From NCBI RefSeq assembly GCF_000612585.1, contig NZ_JFCA01000007.1, positions 80,157 through 144,156 of the forward strand: 64,000 nucleotides of DNA, read 5' to 3'. Of this stretch, positions 33,641 through 42,482 are shown piece by piece. Made by a program: the position numbers and the translations under genes. Under the pieces are notes generated by a model, which worked only from the letters and a program-made list of their open reading frames with translations, searched no databases and had not been told where the DNA came from. Positions within the stretch are counted from its first letter, which is position 1; each line of letters starts with the position of its first letter. The stretch is from Pseudomonas sp. CHM02. GTDB taxonomy: Bacteria; Pseudomonadota; Gammaproteobacteria; Pseudomonadales; Pseudomonadaceae.

Positions 33641-34852
33641 ATGACACCTTCACTGACCTTATCGGCGTCATCCGACCGCCTGCCCATCGGCGCCTTGCTC
33701 GCCCTGGCCATGACCGGTTTCATCTGCATCGTTACCGAAACCCTGCCCGCCGGCCTCTTGCCGCTGATCAGCGACGGCCTGGCGATTTCCCCATCCATGG
33801 CTGGGCAGATGGTCACCGCGTATGCCCTGGGCTCGGTGCTGGCAGTGATTCCCATGACCATTGCCACCCGTGGCTGGCGCCGGCGCAATGTGCTGCTGCT
33901 GACCATCGTCGGCTTCCTGCTGTTCAACTCCATCACCGCGTTGTCGTCCCACTATGGCGTGACCCTGGTGGCGCGTTTCTTTGCGGGTGTCGCGGCCGGG
34001 TTGGCCTGGAGCCTGCTGGCCGGTTACGCCCGGCGCATGGTCGCGCCGCATCAACAGGGCAAGGCGCTGGCGTTGGCGATGGTCGGCACGCCGATTGCGT
34101 TGTCGTTGGGTGTGCCGCTGGGCACCTGGCTGGGCGGGCTGGTGGGGTGGGGCACCACCTTTGGCTTGATGTCGGCCGTGAGCCTGGTGCTGATTGCGTG
34201 GGTGCTGGTGAAAGTCCCGGACTACGCGCCCCAGCCCGCGCATCAACGCGTGTCGCTGGGCAAGGTGCTGACCACGCCGGGTGTGCGGCCGGTACTCGCG
34301 GTAGTGATCAGTTGGATGCTGGCGCACAACATTCTCTACACCTACATCGCACCGTTCGTGACGCCTGCCGGCTTGGCGGAACGGGTCGACCTGGTGCTGT
34401 TGGTTTTCGGGATCGCTGCGTTGGCGGGGATCTGGATCACCGCCAGGTTGGTGGAGCCTCTGTTGCGCGTCACGGTCCTCACCAGTCTGGCAGTGTTTGG
34501 GGCCGTCTCGTTGGTATTGGGCTTGTTCGGCAGCGTGGTGGAGGTGATCTACCTCGGCGTGGCGGTATGGGGCCTGAGCTTCGGCGGTGCCGCAACCTTG
34601 CTGCAAACCGCCCTGGCCGATGCCGCGGGGGATGGCGCGGACATGGCGCTGTCGCTGAATGTGGTGGCCTGGAACAGCGCGATTGCCGGCAGTGGCGTGG
34701 TCGGCGGGGTACTGCTGGAGACCTGGGGCGTGGCGTCGTTTCCATGGGCGATGCTGCTGTTGATCGGCGTGTCGTTGGCGATTGCCTGGAGCGCCAGTGC
34801 CCATGGTTTCAAGCACGGACGACGGACGGGGGCCGCAATAGCGGGCCATTAA
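33641..34852 (+). CDS. MFS efflux transporter (DHA1-like)
   Basis: A 403-residue carrier with 12 predicted helices, starting MTPSLTLSASSDRLPIGALL. The motif FICIVTETLPAGLLPLIS in helix 1 is typical of sugar-efflux/AraJ-like DHA1 pumps, and the basic loop RGWRRRNVLLL follows helix 2. AAGGAG six bases before the ATG at 33641 decides against the ATG at 33623. Control by the divergent TetR protein is likely. The exported compound is unknown. Confidence 0.84.
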   Translation: MTPSLTLSASSDRLPIGALLALAMTGFICIVTETLPAGLLPLISDGLAISPSMAGQMVTAYALGSVLAVIPMTIATRGWRRRNVLLLTIVGFLLFNSITALSSHYGVTLVARFFAGVAAGLAWSLLAGYARRMVAPHQQGKALALAMVGTPIALSLGVPLGTWLGGLVGWGTTFGLMSAVSLVLIAWVLVKVPDYAPQPAHQRVSLGKVLTTPGVRPVLAVVISWMLAHNILYTYIAPFVTPAGLAERVDLVLLVFGIAALAGIWITARLVEPLLRVTVLTSLAVFGAVSLVLGLFGSVVEVIYLGVAVWGLSFGGAATLLQTALADAAGDGADMALSLNVVAWNSAIAGSGVVGGVLLETWGVASFPWAMLLLIGVSLAIAWSASAHGFKHGRRTGAAIAGH

Positions 34853-34913
34853 ATCCTCGGGCGGGCGCTATTGGGTGTACGCTGGGTCTCAATTCATCGG
34901 ATATTAGCCCTTC

Positions 34914-35348
34914 ATGTCCACGCAAAGCGAAGAGAGCCGCCAGATCGTAGCGTCTCTGGCGCACCGTGCTGGTTCCACCGCTGATATTGCAGGCATCGCC
35001 GAGGCGATCATGTCGATATTGCAGGACATGGACGCAGCACTCACCCCCATCATCGGGCAGCAAGGCTGTGTCGCGCTGTTGCGCCGCAGCCTGCACCTCA
35101 GCACCTCGAACGAGGCGCGGCTGGCCGGTCTGCATGACCGCCTGCAGGCCGCGGCGGATCGGGCCGGGCTCAAGGCCATATTGCTTGAGCAAACCAAAGG
35201 CGATGCGTTGTTGTTCGGCGAAGTGCTGCTGACCACCTTTTACACCTTGCTCACCACGTTGATCGGGCCTTCGCTGACCGCCCGTTTATTGCGCGACGTG
35301 TGGGAACCTTCTTTGAGCGACACCCCTTCGCAGGAAAATTCGCCATGA
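34914..35348 (+). CDS. Uncharacterised helical protein, first gene of the KaiC operon
   Basis: A 144-residue, mostly helical soluble protein (MSTQSEESRQIVASLAHRAG ... LLTTFYTLLTTLIGPSLTARLL). I recognise no domain. Its stop overlaps the start of the KaiC-like gene (ATGA), so it is translationally coupled to a KaiC-like ATPase and a histidine kinase. A role as an adaptor or partner of that ATPase is a reasonable guess, in the absence of kaiA or kaiB. Confidence 0.75.
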   Translation: MSTQSEESRQIVASLAHRAGSTADIAGIAEAIMSILQDMDAALTPIIGQQGCVALLRRSLHLSTSNEARLAGLHDRLQAAADRAGLKAILLEQTKGDALLFGEVLLTTFYTLLTTLIGPSLTARLLRDVWEPSLSDTPSQENSP

Positions 35349-36805
35349 GCACCAAAGTAACTATCAACCGCCTGGCTACCGGTGTGCCAGGGCTGGACGA
35401 GGTGCTGGGCGGAGGATTGCCGGAGTTTTCGTTCAACCTGATCGCCGGCCCGCCTGGCTGTGGCAAGACCACATTGGCGCATCAGATGATGTTTGCCCTG
35501 GCGACACCCGAACGCCCCGCGCTGTTTTTCACCGTGCTGGGCGAGCCGCCACTGAAGATGCTGCGTTATCAGCAGCAATTCGACTTTTTCGACAACGAAG
35601 CGATCAACCAGTCGATTCGCTACATCAACCTGGCCGACGACACCCTGGCCGGGGACCTGGACGAAGTGCTGCGCCGGATTGTCAGTGAAGTGGAGGCACA
35701 CTCGCCGTCGCTGGTGTTTGTCGATTCCTTCCGGTCGGTGGTGCTCGCCAGCCAGACCCAGCACAACCCCAACAACAACCTGCCCCAGTTCGTTCAACAG
35801 CTGGGCATGTTGATGACCACCTGGCATGCGACCACCTTCCTGATTGGGGAGTATTTTACCGAAACCGACACCAACCCGATTTTCACCGTGGCCGATGGAC
35901 TGATCTGGTTGCGCCAGAGCGTCGAGCGCAATTCGATGGTGCGCAAGATGGAAATCATGAAGATGCGCGGCCAACCGACGTTGCCGGGACTGCACACCTT
36001 CCGTATTGCCAGTTCGGGTATCAAGGTCTTCGCACCGGCTCCGCTCAACCCGGTCGAGGTGCCGATGACGTCGCCTGTGCAACGCCTGAAAATGGGTGTG
36101 CCGCGCCTCGACGACATGCTCGGTGGCGGCCTGCCGCGGGGCTATTCGCTGCTGGTGGCGGGGCCCTCAGGATCGGGCAAAAGCATCCTCGCGGCGACCT
36201 TCCTGGCCGAGGGCGCGCGCAATGGCGAAACCGGTGTTATCGCAGTGTTCGAGCAACGCCCCAACCGCTCGCAGAACGCCGTGCTGGCCGACCTGATTCA
36301 CAGCGGCAAGGTCGGGCTGGTGGACAGCCGGGCGCCGGACTTGTCGATCGACGAAATTGTCCAGCTGCTGCTCAGCGAAATCAGCCGCTTGAACGCCACG
36401 CGGGTGGTCATCGATTCGCTGTCGGGCTTTGAGCTGGCCCTGGCACCGACCTTTCGCGCGGACTTCCGTGAGTCGCTGTCACGCATGGTTACCGCGTTGA
36501 CCCGCGCCGGAGTCAGCGTGTTGATGACCTCGGAACTCGAAGACCGTTACACCGACCTGCGCTTCAGCCCCTACGGCACCGCGTTCCTGACGGATGCGAT
36601 CATCGTGCAGCGCTATATCGAAGTACGCAGCCGCCTGTTGCGCATCATGGCCGTGGTCAAGGTGCGCGCCAGCGCCCATTGCGATGAGCTGCGCCAATAC
36701 CATATCAACGATGATGGCCTGCAGATCGGCGAGATGCTCGCTGACCAGGAAGGGCTCCTCGGTGGGCGGCCAACCCGCGAGCGCACAGGAGCCGAAAATG
36801 TTTGA
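35345..36805 (+). CDS. KaiC-like double RecA-domain ATPase
   Basis: A 486-residue protein with two RecA-like KaiC domains. Domain 1: GVPGLDEVLGGGLPE then Walker A GPPGCGKTT (about 35-43) and a Walker B strand SLVFVDS. Domain 2: GVPRLDDMLGGGLPRGYS, Walker A GPSGSGKS (about 274-281), VVIDSLSGFE. Both P-loops look intact. The ATG at 35345 overlaps the preceding stop; the frame from 35300 is not needed. A histidine kinase follows by eight bases, suggesting ATP-dependent signalling or oligomerisation tied to phosphorelay. There are no KaiA/KaiB partners, so a circadian role is not implied. Confidence 0.87.
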   Translation: MSTKVTINRLATGVPGLDEVLGGGLPEFSFNLIAGPPGCGKTTLAHQMMFALATPERPALFFTVLGEPPLKMLRYQQQFDFFDNEAINQSIRYINLADDTLAGDLDEVLRRIVSEVEAHSPSLVFVDSFRSVVLASQTQHNPNNNLPQFVQQLGMLMTTWHATTFLIGEYFTETDTNPIFTVADGLIWLRQSVERNSMVRKMEIMKMRGQPTLPGLHTFRIASSGIKVFAPAPLNPVEVPMTSPVQRLKMGVPRLDDMLGGGLPRGYSLLVAGPSGSGKSILAATFLAEGARNGETGVIAVFEQRPNRSQNAVLADLIHSGKVGLVDSRAPDLSIDEIVQLLLSEISRLNATRVVIDSLSGFELALAPTFRADFRESLSRMVTALTRAGVSVLMTSELEDRYTDLRFSPYGTAFLTDAIIVQRYIEVRSRLLRIMAVVKVRASAHCDELRQYHINDDGLQIGEMLADQEGLLGGRPTRERTGAENV

Positions 36806-36813
36806 GCTGACTC

Positions 36814-37833
36814 ATGAGTAAAGGCACCGGCGGGGACGAGCGTGAGGTGGCCAATGCCGCCCATGAATTGTTCCTGCTCGGCCAGAAAACGGTTGAAGCC
36901 CGTGCGGTATTGGCCGCGCTGGAGCAACAATTGAATGACGCCAACACCCGATTGGAGGATTCCCAGCACGTCGAGCAACTGATCGAGGCCAACCAGCAGT
37001 TGGTGCTGGCGATACTCCTGGCGCAGTCCGATGCGGTCGCGGCGCCTCAGGTCGAGGAGCAGCAGCTGTTCCAGCAACTGCGCGAGGCGAATGCGCAGCT
37101 GGTGATCGCCGCACTCAGCGCCCAGGACCTTCAAGCCACTGCCGAACGTGCGTTGGGCCAGCAGAAAGGCATTCTGGCGATGGTTGCCCATGAACTGCGC
37201 AACCCACTGACGCCGATCAGCCTGATTGCCGAGCGCATGGTCAGGCTACCCAGCGACCAACTGCCGCGCATGCGGGAGTTGATCGAAGGCCAGGTCCAGC
37301 ATATTTCCCAACTGGTCGACGACTTGCTGGATGTCTCGCGCGCCAGCACTGGAAAACTGCGTATCCACCGTTGCGAGGTGGACATGCTGCGCATCCTGAA
37401 TGCCGCTGTCGACGCCTGCAGCCCGGTGATGATCTCGCGAAAGCAGCAATTCGATGTGACGCTTCCGGACGCCATCCTGACCATGAGCGGCGACCCCGTG
37501 CGACTCGCGCAGATCCTGCACAACTTGCTGGGCAACGCGGCCAAGTACACCCAGGCCGGTGGCACCATTTCGATGGTGGTGAGCGTAGGGGCCGGGCAGT
37601 TGAGGATCAGCATCGCCGACAACGGCATCGGTGTGACTGCCAAGGCATTGCCGTTCATTTTTGATCCTTATGTGCAGGACGCACACGCCATTGGTTTCAA
37701 CAGCGCGGGCCTGGGCATCGGCTTGACCGTGGTGCGCGAACTGGTCGAAGCCCACGGCGGCACCGTAACGGCGACGAGCGAAGGGCACGGCAAGGGCAGC
37801 GAATTTGTGGTGATGTTGCCGTTGTCGGTGTAA
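36814..37833 (+). CDS. Cytoplasmic sensor histidine kinase
   Basis: A 339-residue kinase without membrane helices. An N-terminal coiled-coil region (about 10-115, rich in LEQQL/EANQQL heptads) leads to the H-box VAHELRNPLTP (His about residue 127), then the N-box (LHNLLGNAAKYT), G1 (IADNGIGV) and G2 (GLGIGLTVV) boxes of the HATPase domain. No receiver domain or cognate regulator is adjacent. It is the last gene of the KaiC operon, so its input probably comes through the KaiC-like protein. It resembles the kinases paired with KaiC-like proteins in other non-cyanobacteria. Confidence 0.86.
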   Translation: MSKGTGGDEREVANAAHELFLLGQKTVEARAVLAALEQQLNDANTRLEDSQHVEQLIEANQQLVLAILLAQSDAVAAPQVEEQQLFQQLREANAQLVIAALSAQDLQATAERALGQQKGILAMVAHELRNPLTPISLIAERMVRLPSDQLPRMRELIEGQVQHISQLVDDLLDVSRASTGKLRIHRCEVDMLRILNAAVDACSPVMISRKQQFDVTLPDAILTMSGDPVRLAQILHNLLGNAAKYTQAGGTISMVVSVGAGQLRISIADNGIGVTAKALPFIFDPYVQDAHAIGFNSAGLGIGLTVVRELVEAHGGTVTATSEGHGKGSEFVVMLPLSV

Positions 37834-37965
37834 CGGGGAACCCCGCGGCACCAAATTGACTTATGAGGGTCCATAAGCCCCGCACGGCCGACTGTGGTCG
37901 TGCGTCTGTCGGTTCTGTGTCTCGGAACCTGTCGTCCGTTTTACCCTCACCATAAGATCTAACGC

Positions 37966-38763
37966 ATGTACCTACGCAACATTGCAGTCGGGCTGTCGGC
38001 CCTTGTTTTGCTTTCCACCGCTGTAGACGCACGCAGCCTGGCCAATCCCTATACGCCCACGCAGCAACGCAGTTCGTTTGACGGTTGCGCCCAACTCTTT
38101 CCCGCCACCACCCCGATCAACACGGCCACCGTCCCAGCGTCGATGAAACCCCTGGCGCTGTGTTCCGACACCTTTGCGGTGCTGTACTCGCAAACCAGCA
38201 AGACGCCACTGGTGGTGGTCGAACGCCTGAACGCCGCCCAGTTGAAGGATGCCAAAGGCGAAGAGCGCACCAACCAGTTCTACCCCGACCCGCGCATCCC
38301 CAAGGCCGGGCGCGCTGAGCTGAGCGACTACCGCAGCCAGCACCCGGCCGTGGACCGCGGCCATCAGGCCCCGGCCGCCGACGCGCCGAACGCCCACGCC
38401 ATGGCCCAGTCCTTCGCGCTGTCGAACATGGTGCCGCAAGACCCCACCAACAACCGCAAGATCTGGAGCAAGGTCGAGGCCGACGTGCGCAAGTTTGCCA
38501 AGCGCGCCGGTGGCGATGTGTATGTGTTCACCGGCCCGCTGTTCGACGCGGGCTACGGCACGATCGGCGATAACAAGGTCTGGGTGCCGACGCGCCTGTT
38601 CAAGCTGGTGTACGACGCCTCAAGCCAGCGCGCCTGGGCGTATGTGTTGCCCAACGCCGAGACGCGGATCCAGAAGCCGATGGACTACGACACCTTTGTG
38701 AAGAGCACCGGGCTCAAGCTGTTGGGGAATCTTCCGGTTTCGGGGTCGGTGGGGCGGACGTGA
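37966..38763 (+). CDS. Secreted DNA/RNA non-specific endonuclease
   Basis: A 265-residue nuclease of the NucA/NucM beta-beta-alpha-metal family, with a signal peptide (about 1-22). The active-site DRGHQAPAAD (near 130, histidine as general base) and the metal-ligand asparagine region SNMVPQDPTNNRKIW (about 153-167) are both intact. It should degrade extracellular or periplasmic nucleic acid. Its 3' end overlaps the convergent MFS gene by 50 bases. No immunity gene is adjacent, which argues for scavenging over a toxin role. Confidence 0.87.
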   Translation: MYLRNIAVGLSALVLLSTAVDARSLANPYTPTQQRSSFDGCAQLFPATTPINTATVPASMKPLALCSDTFAVLYSQTSKTPLVVVERLNAAQLKDAKGEERTNQFYPDPRIPKAGRAELSDYRSQHPAVDRGHQAPAADAPNAHAMAQSFALSNMVPQDPTNNRKIWSKVEADVRKFAKRAGGDVYVFTGPLFDAGYGTIGDNKVWVPTRLFKLVYDASSQRAWAYVLPNAETRIQKPMDYDTFVKSTGLKLLGNLPVSGSVGRT

Positions 38764-39982
38764 TCGACGCGGGTCGATCCAGCTGGCGCTTGAGGGTGTA
38801 GAGCGCCACCCCTACGGCAAGGATGCCCGACACTGCGCCGACCACCAGCGCCCAGCGTGGGCCGAGGTGGTCGGCCACCCAACCGACGATGGGCGCACCG
38901 ATCGGTGTACCACCCAGGGCCACGCCGACGCGCAGGGCGATCACCCGGCCGCGCATCGCCGGTTCGGTGGTGAGCTGCATCAGGCTGTTGGTTGTGTTGC
39001 TGAAGGTCATGGCGCCCACGCCGATGATCACTAGCGCCACGGCGAACAACCAGTAGTTCGGCGCCAGGGCTGCCAACGTGCAGCCAATCCCGAAGATCGC
39101 CGCGCCGTTGAGCAGCGACTTGAACTGTGGCCGTTCACGGCCAGCAGCGATCAGCGCGCCGGCGATGGTGCCGATGGCCAACGTCGAGGACAGCAGGCCA
39201 TAGCCACGCGCATCGGTCTCGAACACGCGGACCGCCATGGTCGAGATGAAAATCGGGAAGTTCATGCCGAAGGTGCCGATCAGGAACAGCATCAGCAGGA
39301 TCGCCTTCAAGTCCGGTCGTGCCCACACATAGCGCAAGCCCTCTGTGAGGCTGCCCTTGGTGCGCAGGGCACGGACCTTGGCGTGCTGCCCGGACACCCG
39401 CAGGAAAAACAGCGAAGCCAGCACCGCAAAAAAACTGCTGCCATTGAGCAGGAATGCCCAGCCGGTGCCCACCGACGCGATGGTCAGGCCGGCCACCGCC
39501 GGGCCGATCATGCGCGCCATATTGAACGACGTGGAGTTGAGTGCGATAGCGTTGGACAAGTCCTTCTCACCCACCAGCTCCGCGACGAAAATCTGCCGCA
39601 CCGGCGCATCGAACGCCGAGGCGCAGCCGGACAGGAAGGCAAACACATACACGTGCCACAGCTCGACAAACCCGGTGATGGTAAATACCCCCAGCGTCAG
39701 CGCCAGCAGGCCCATGACCGCCTGGGTCACGATCAACAGCTTGCGCTGGTCGTAGTGGTCGGCGGCAAAACCGGTCCACGGCAGCAACAGCAATTGCGGC
39801 CCGAACTGCAACGACATGACGATGCCGACAGCGGCAGCGTTGTGCGGGGTGAGCTGAGTGAGTACCAGCCAGTCCTGGGCGGTGCGTTGCATCCAGGTGC
39901 CGATATTGGAAACCAGCGCACCGGCGGCCCAGATGCGGTAATTGGGGCTGCGCAGGGAGCGGAAGGTGCCGAGGAAACTCAT
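38714..39982 (-). CDS. MFS transporter (EntS/MFS_3 type)
   Basis: A 422-residue carrier, starting MSFLGTFRSLRSPNYRIW, with IGTWMQRTAQDWLVL in helix 1 and ADHYDQRKLL in loop 2-3, as in enterobactin-exporter-like (EntS) MFS proteins. 10-12 membrane helices are predicted. Substrate unknown; no siderophore genes are nearby. The last 17 codons overlap the convergent nuclease gene. Confidence 0.83.
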   Translation of the reverse strand: MSFLGTFRSLRSPNYRIWAAGALVSNIGTWMQRTAQDWLVLTQLTPHNAAAVGIVMSLQFGPQLLLLPWTGFAADHYDQRKLLIVTQAVMGLLALTLGVFTITGFVELWHVYVFAFLSGCASAFDAPVRQIFVAELVGEKDLSNAIALNSTSFNMARMIGPAVAGLTIASVGTGWAFLLNGSSFFAVLASLFFLRVSGQHAKVRALRTKGSLTEGLRYVWARPDLKAILLMLFLIGTFGMNFPIFISTMAVRVFETDARGYGLLSSTLAIGTIAGALIAAGRERPQFKSLLNGAAIFGIGCTLAALAPNYWLFAVALVIIGVGAMTFSNTTNSLMQLTTEPAMRGRVIALRVGVALGGTPIGAPIVGWVADHLGPRWALVVGAVSGILAVGVALYTLKRQLDRPASITSAPPTPKPEDSPTA

Positions 39983-40078
39983 GGCGGTGTTCGTGACTCC
40001 TCAAACAGGCCAGGACGATTGGAAGATGACCTGGCAACAGTGTGCGGCGAGTGCCGTCCACAACCACAGTGAACATCA

Positions 40079-40186
40079 ATGGGGGAGTTGTCGAGCCCCA
40101 GCGAGGCTACGAAGGCGGCATTGCCGACATATTCTTTGCTCGACCCACCGCCTTCGCAGCCTCGCTAAAGCTCGACAGCTCCCACA
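40079..40186. repeat. 108-bp palindromic repeat, copy A
   Basis: GGGAGTTGTCGAGCCCCAGC at one end is answered by GCTAAAGCTCGACAGCTCCC at the other, forming a long imperfect hairpin with CGAGGCT(A/G)CGAAGGCG stems. It is an extragenic palindromic element of the kind dispersed in P. fluorescens genomes. Confidence 0.85.
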
Positions 40187-40267
40187 GGAGACCGGCGGAG
40201 TCTGTTGGGTTTTCGGTTCACAGCGCCATTGCGACGGAAGCAGTACCCGACAGCAATAAAGATCCAA

Positions 40268-40376
40268 TGTGGGAGTTGTCGAGCCCCAGCGAGGCTACGA
40301 AGGCGTCGGCATTGCCGACATATTCTTTGCCCGACACACCGCCATCGCAGCCTCGCTAAAGCTCGACAGCTCCCAC
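40268..40376. repeat. 109-bp palindromic repeat, copy B
   Basis: A direct copy of the element at 40079-40186, nearly identical including the central ACATATTCTTTG. The copies differ by a short insertion (GTC) and scattered substitutions. The same orientation and 82-base separation suggest a local duplication. Confidence 0.85.
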
Positions 40377-40427
40377 GGGGTTATACTCGCCCCCTCGCAA
40401 TCAACCCATTCAAACCCGAGATACCCC

Positions 40428-41639
40428 ATGAGCACCTCTCTTCCTCTCACCCCCGCGCGCAAGCCTGTCGCGCCGCTGGTGGCCTTTATCATCCTGGTGC
40501 TTGGCGCCCTGTTCCTGCAAAACAGTGTCGGCGCGCGCCAGGTGCTGTTACTGGTGGTCGGCGCGGCACTGGGCTTGACCCTTTATCACGCCGCCTTCGG
40601 GTTCACGTCAGCCTGGCGGGTGTTCATCAACGATCGGCGTGGCGCCGGCCTGCGGGCGCAGATGGTGATGCTGGCCGTGGCGGTGCTGCTGTTCTTCCCG
40701 GCGTTGGGGGCGGGCACGTTGTTCGGGCAGCCAGTGGTCGGGCTGGTGGCGCCGGCCGGGGTGTCGGTGGTGTTCGGGGCGTTTATTTTCGGGATCGGCA
40801 TGCAACTGGGCGGCGGTTGTGCGTCGGGCACGCTGTTCACCGTGGGCGGCGGGAATGCGCGCATGCTGGTCACGCTGTTGTTCTTTATCTGCGGTTCGTT
40901 GATTGCCACGCACCATGTCGACTGGTGGTTTGCATTGCCGGCCTTCCCGGCAGTGTCCATCGTCAAGCGTTTTGGCGTGGTGCCGGCGCTGGGCTTGAGC
41001 CTGGCGGCATTCGCGATCATTGCGGTGGTGACGGTACGCCTGGAGAAGGCCCGTCATGGTCAGCTGGAAGAGGGCGTGAAAAGCGAACACCAAGGCGTGC
41101 GCCGCTTCCTGCGTGGGCCATGGCCATTGGTATGGGGCGCCATCGGCCTGGCCCTGCTCAACTACGCCACCCTGGCATTGGCAGGGCGGCCATGGGGCAT
41201 TACGTCAGCGTTCGCCTTGTGGGGCGCCAAAGTGGCGAGCGGCCTGGGTGTTGACGTGGCCAGCTGGGCGTTCTGGCAGATGCCGGGCAATGCCAAGGCC
41301 CTGGCTGCGCCGGTGTGGGAAGACATCACCAGCGTGATGGACATCGGCATCGTCCTCGGTGCGCTGTTGGCTGCCGGCCTGGCCGGACGGTTCGCCCCGA
41401 GCCTGAAAATCCCGGCTCGCTCGCTGGTGGCCGCGGTGATCGGCGGCCTGTTGCTCGGCTACGGTTCGCGCCTGGCCTATGGCTGCAACATCGGCGCGTA
41501 CTTCAGCGGCATCGCCTCGGGCAGCCTGCATGGCTGGGTATGGCTGGTGGCGGCGTTTATCGGCAACAGCGTCGGCGTGCGTCTGCGACCGTTTTTCTTT
41601 GCGGGCGAGCGGCCGCAGGTGGCGCTGAGCGGTTGCTGA
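40428..41639 (+). CDS. YeeE/YedE-family (thiosulfate-transport-like) membrane protein
   Basis: A 403-residue inner-membrane protein with about 9-10 helices. Two family signatures each carry a conserved cysteine: QLGGGCASGTLFTVGGG (about 128-144) and YGCNIGAYFSGIASGSLHGW (about 350-370). In TsuA of this family such cysteines relay thiosulfate through the membrane. The ATG at 40428 is preferred to the far-upstream frame, which would run through a palindromic repeat. No TusA-like gene adjoins it. Confidence 0.84.
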   Translation: MSTSLPLTPARKPVAPLVAFIILVLGALFLQNSVGARQVLLLVVGAALGLTLYHAAFGFTSAWRVFINDRRGAGLRAQMVMLAVAVLLFFPALGAGTLFGQPVVGLVAPAGVSVVFGAFIFGIGMQLGGGCASGTLFTVGGGNARMLVTLLFFICGSLIATHHVDWWFALPAFPAVSIVKRFGVVPALGLSLAAFAIIAVVTVRLEKARHGQLEEGVKSEHQGVRRFLRGPWPLVWGAIGLALLNYATLALAGRPWGITSAFALWGAKVASGLGVDVASWAFWQMPGNAKALAAPVWEDITSVMDIGIVLGALLAAGLAGRFAPSLKIPARSLVAAVIGGLLLGYGSRLAYGCNIGAYFSGIASGSLHGWVWLVAAFIGNSVGVRLRPFFFAGERPQVALSGC

Positions 41640-41640
41640 A

Positions 41641-41802
41641 TCAGCTTTCAGGGGGAAGGCTGGGCGCCTGAGCTGCTTCAGCCGCCAGCTTTTCCCGATC
41701 GGCCTTGCTGATGTACGTATCCTTTTTCTTCGGCGCCAATTTGGCGCTGGCCTTTTTGGCTTTGGCCTTGAAGAGCTGCTGCAGTTTTTTCTGGCGGTTC
41801 AT
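41641..41802 (-). CDS. DUF2986 small basic protein
   Basis: A 53-residue, strongly basic protein on the minus strand: MNRQKKLQQLFKAKAKKA at the start, with APKKKDTYISKADREKLAAE in the middle. This is the DUF2986 pattern of short gammaproteobacterial proteins of unknown function. It converges with the YeeE/YedE gene, with its stop two bases from that gene's stop. The composition suggests nucleic-acid or ribosome association, which is only an inference. Confidence 0.75.
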   Translation of the reverse strand: MNRQKKLQQLFKAKAKKASAKLAPKKKDTYISKADREKLAAEAAQAPSLPPES

Positions 41803-41952
41803 GTGGTTCTACCCGGGTTGTTCAGGCTCGGGATGATACCAGCTTAAAATCCGACGCCGTTCCCTGGGTCGCTTTTTAGCGCCGATCTGTGCATTGAATC
41901 GCCGTTGCTCTCACCAATAACCGGGTCCTCCAGCGCATAACGGAAGACACTG

Positions 41953-42192
41953 ATGAGCATCCACACCCGCACCAAGCGCATGACCGTCCCGCAACTGGTG
42001 GCCATGAAGGGTCAGCAGAAGATCGTCTCCCTGACGGCCTACTCCAGCGCCATCGCCAGGCTGATCGACCCCTTGGTCGACTTCATCCTGGTGGGCGATT
42101 CCACCGCCATGGTCGGTTATGGCCGGCCTTCGACCTTGAGCATGCAGCTCGAAGAAGTAACGCCATGCCGCCGGGCTTGCAGATCGACATAA
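41953..42192 (+). pseudogene. Truncated panB (3-methyl-2-oxobutanoate hydroxymethyltransferase)
   Basis: The first 67 codons read as PanB ([20 protein letters not shown], then [14 protein letters not shown] with a metal-binding aspartate), after which the frame leaves the family and stops at 79 codons. PanB is normally about 265 residues with further catalytic residues, so this cannot be functional. The break near 42155 is directly followed by minus-strand hydrolase debris, so a deletion or recombination joined two gene ends. A functional panB is presumably elsewhere. Confidence 0.8.
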
Positions 42193-42385
42193 AACTGAAG
42201 TGCGTGGCATCGCTGATTTCCACAGACTGCGTCGATGCTTTTGGCAGGCGCCGGACCCTATCGGCGATCTCCAGCACCGCGTTGTCGGCGATCCGCTTTG
42301 GTTTGGCGGTAGTGGTGGTGGGGTACCAGGCAACCATTTCCAGTGCGCGGTTGTGTTGCGCATCGGGCAGGGTGGCGGATCATTA
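42150..42385 (-). pseudogene. Remnant of an alpha/beta-hydrolase gene
   Basis: On the minus strand the translation reads RALEMVAWYPTTTTAKP, resembling the N-terminal part of dienelactone-hydrolase-like lipases, and then jumps to [15 protein letters not shown], resembling the C-terminal catalytic-histidine region. The nucleophile domain between them is missing and no full-length frame exists. It abuts the panB fragment. The assignment rests on short motifs and is tentative. Confidence 0.5.
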
Positions 42386-42482
42386 CCTGAAACCGGTCGT
42401 CTGGGTATTCCCCCATTCACCCTTGGTATTTGCCAACGCCGCCCCATAACTACCCGGTATCCATTGAGCGCAAGGACAGACC

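Larger units (their letters stand above)
39983..40427. other. Intergenic region carrying two palindromic repeats
   Basis: No gene is visible in this 445-base gap apart from the two repeat copies annotated separately. The promoter of the YeeE/YedE gene must lie within or after the second repeat (about 40376-40427), which contains TTATACT-like sequence at 40381. Confidence 0.6.

Noticed and set aside
35345..36805. Circadian clock gene
   Set aside because: KaiA and KaiB are absent and KaiC-like proteins are common in non-clock signalling; only the domain architecture is supported.
37834..37965. Terminator after the histidine kinase gene
   Set aside because: CTTATG-N6-CATAAG and GCACGGCC/GGTCGTGC can pair, but neither is followed by a T-tract, so I did not annotate one.
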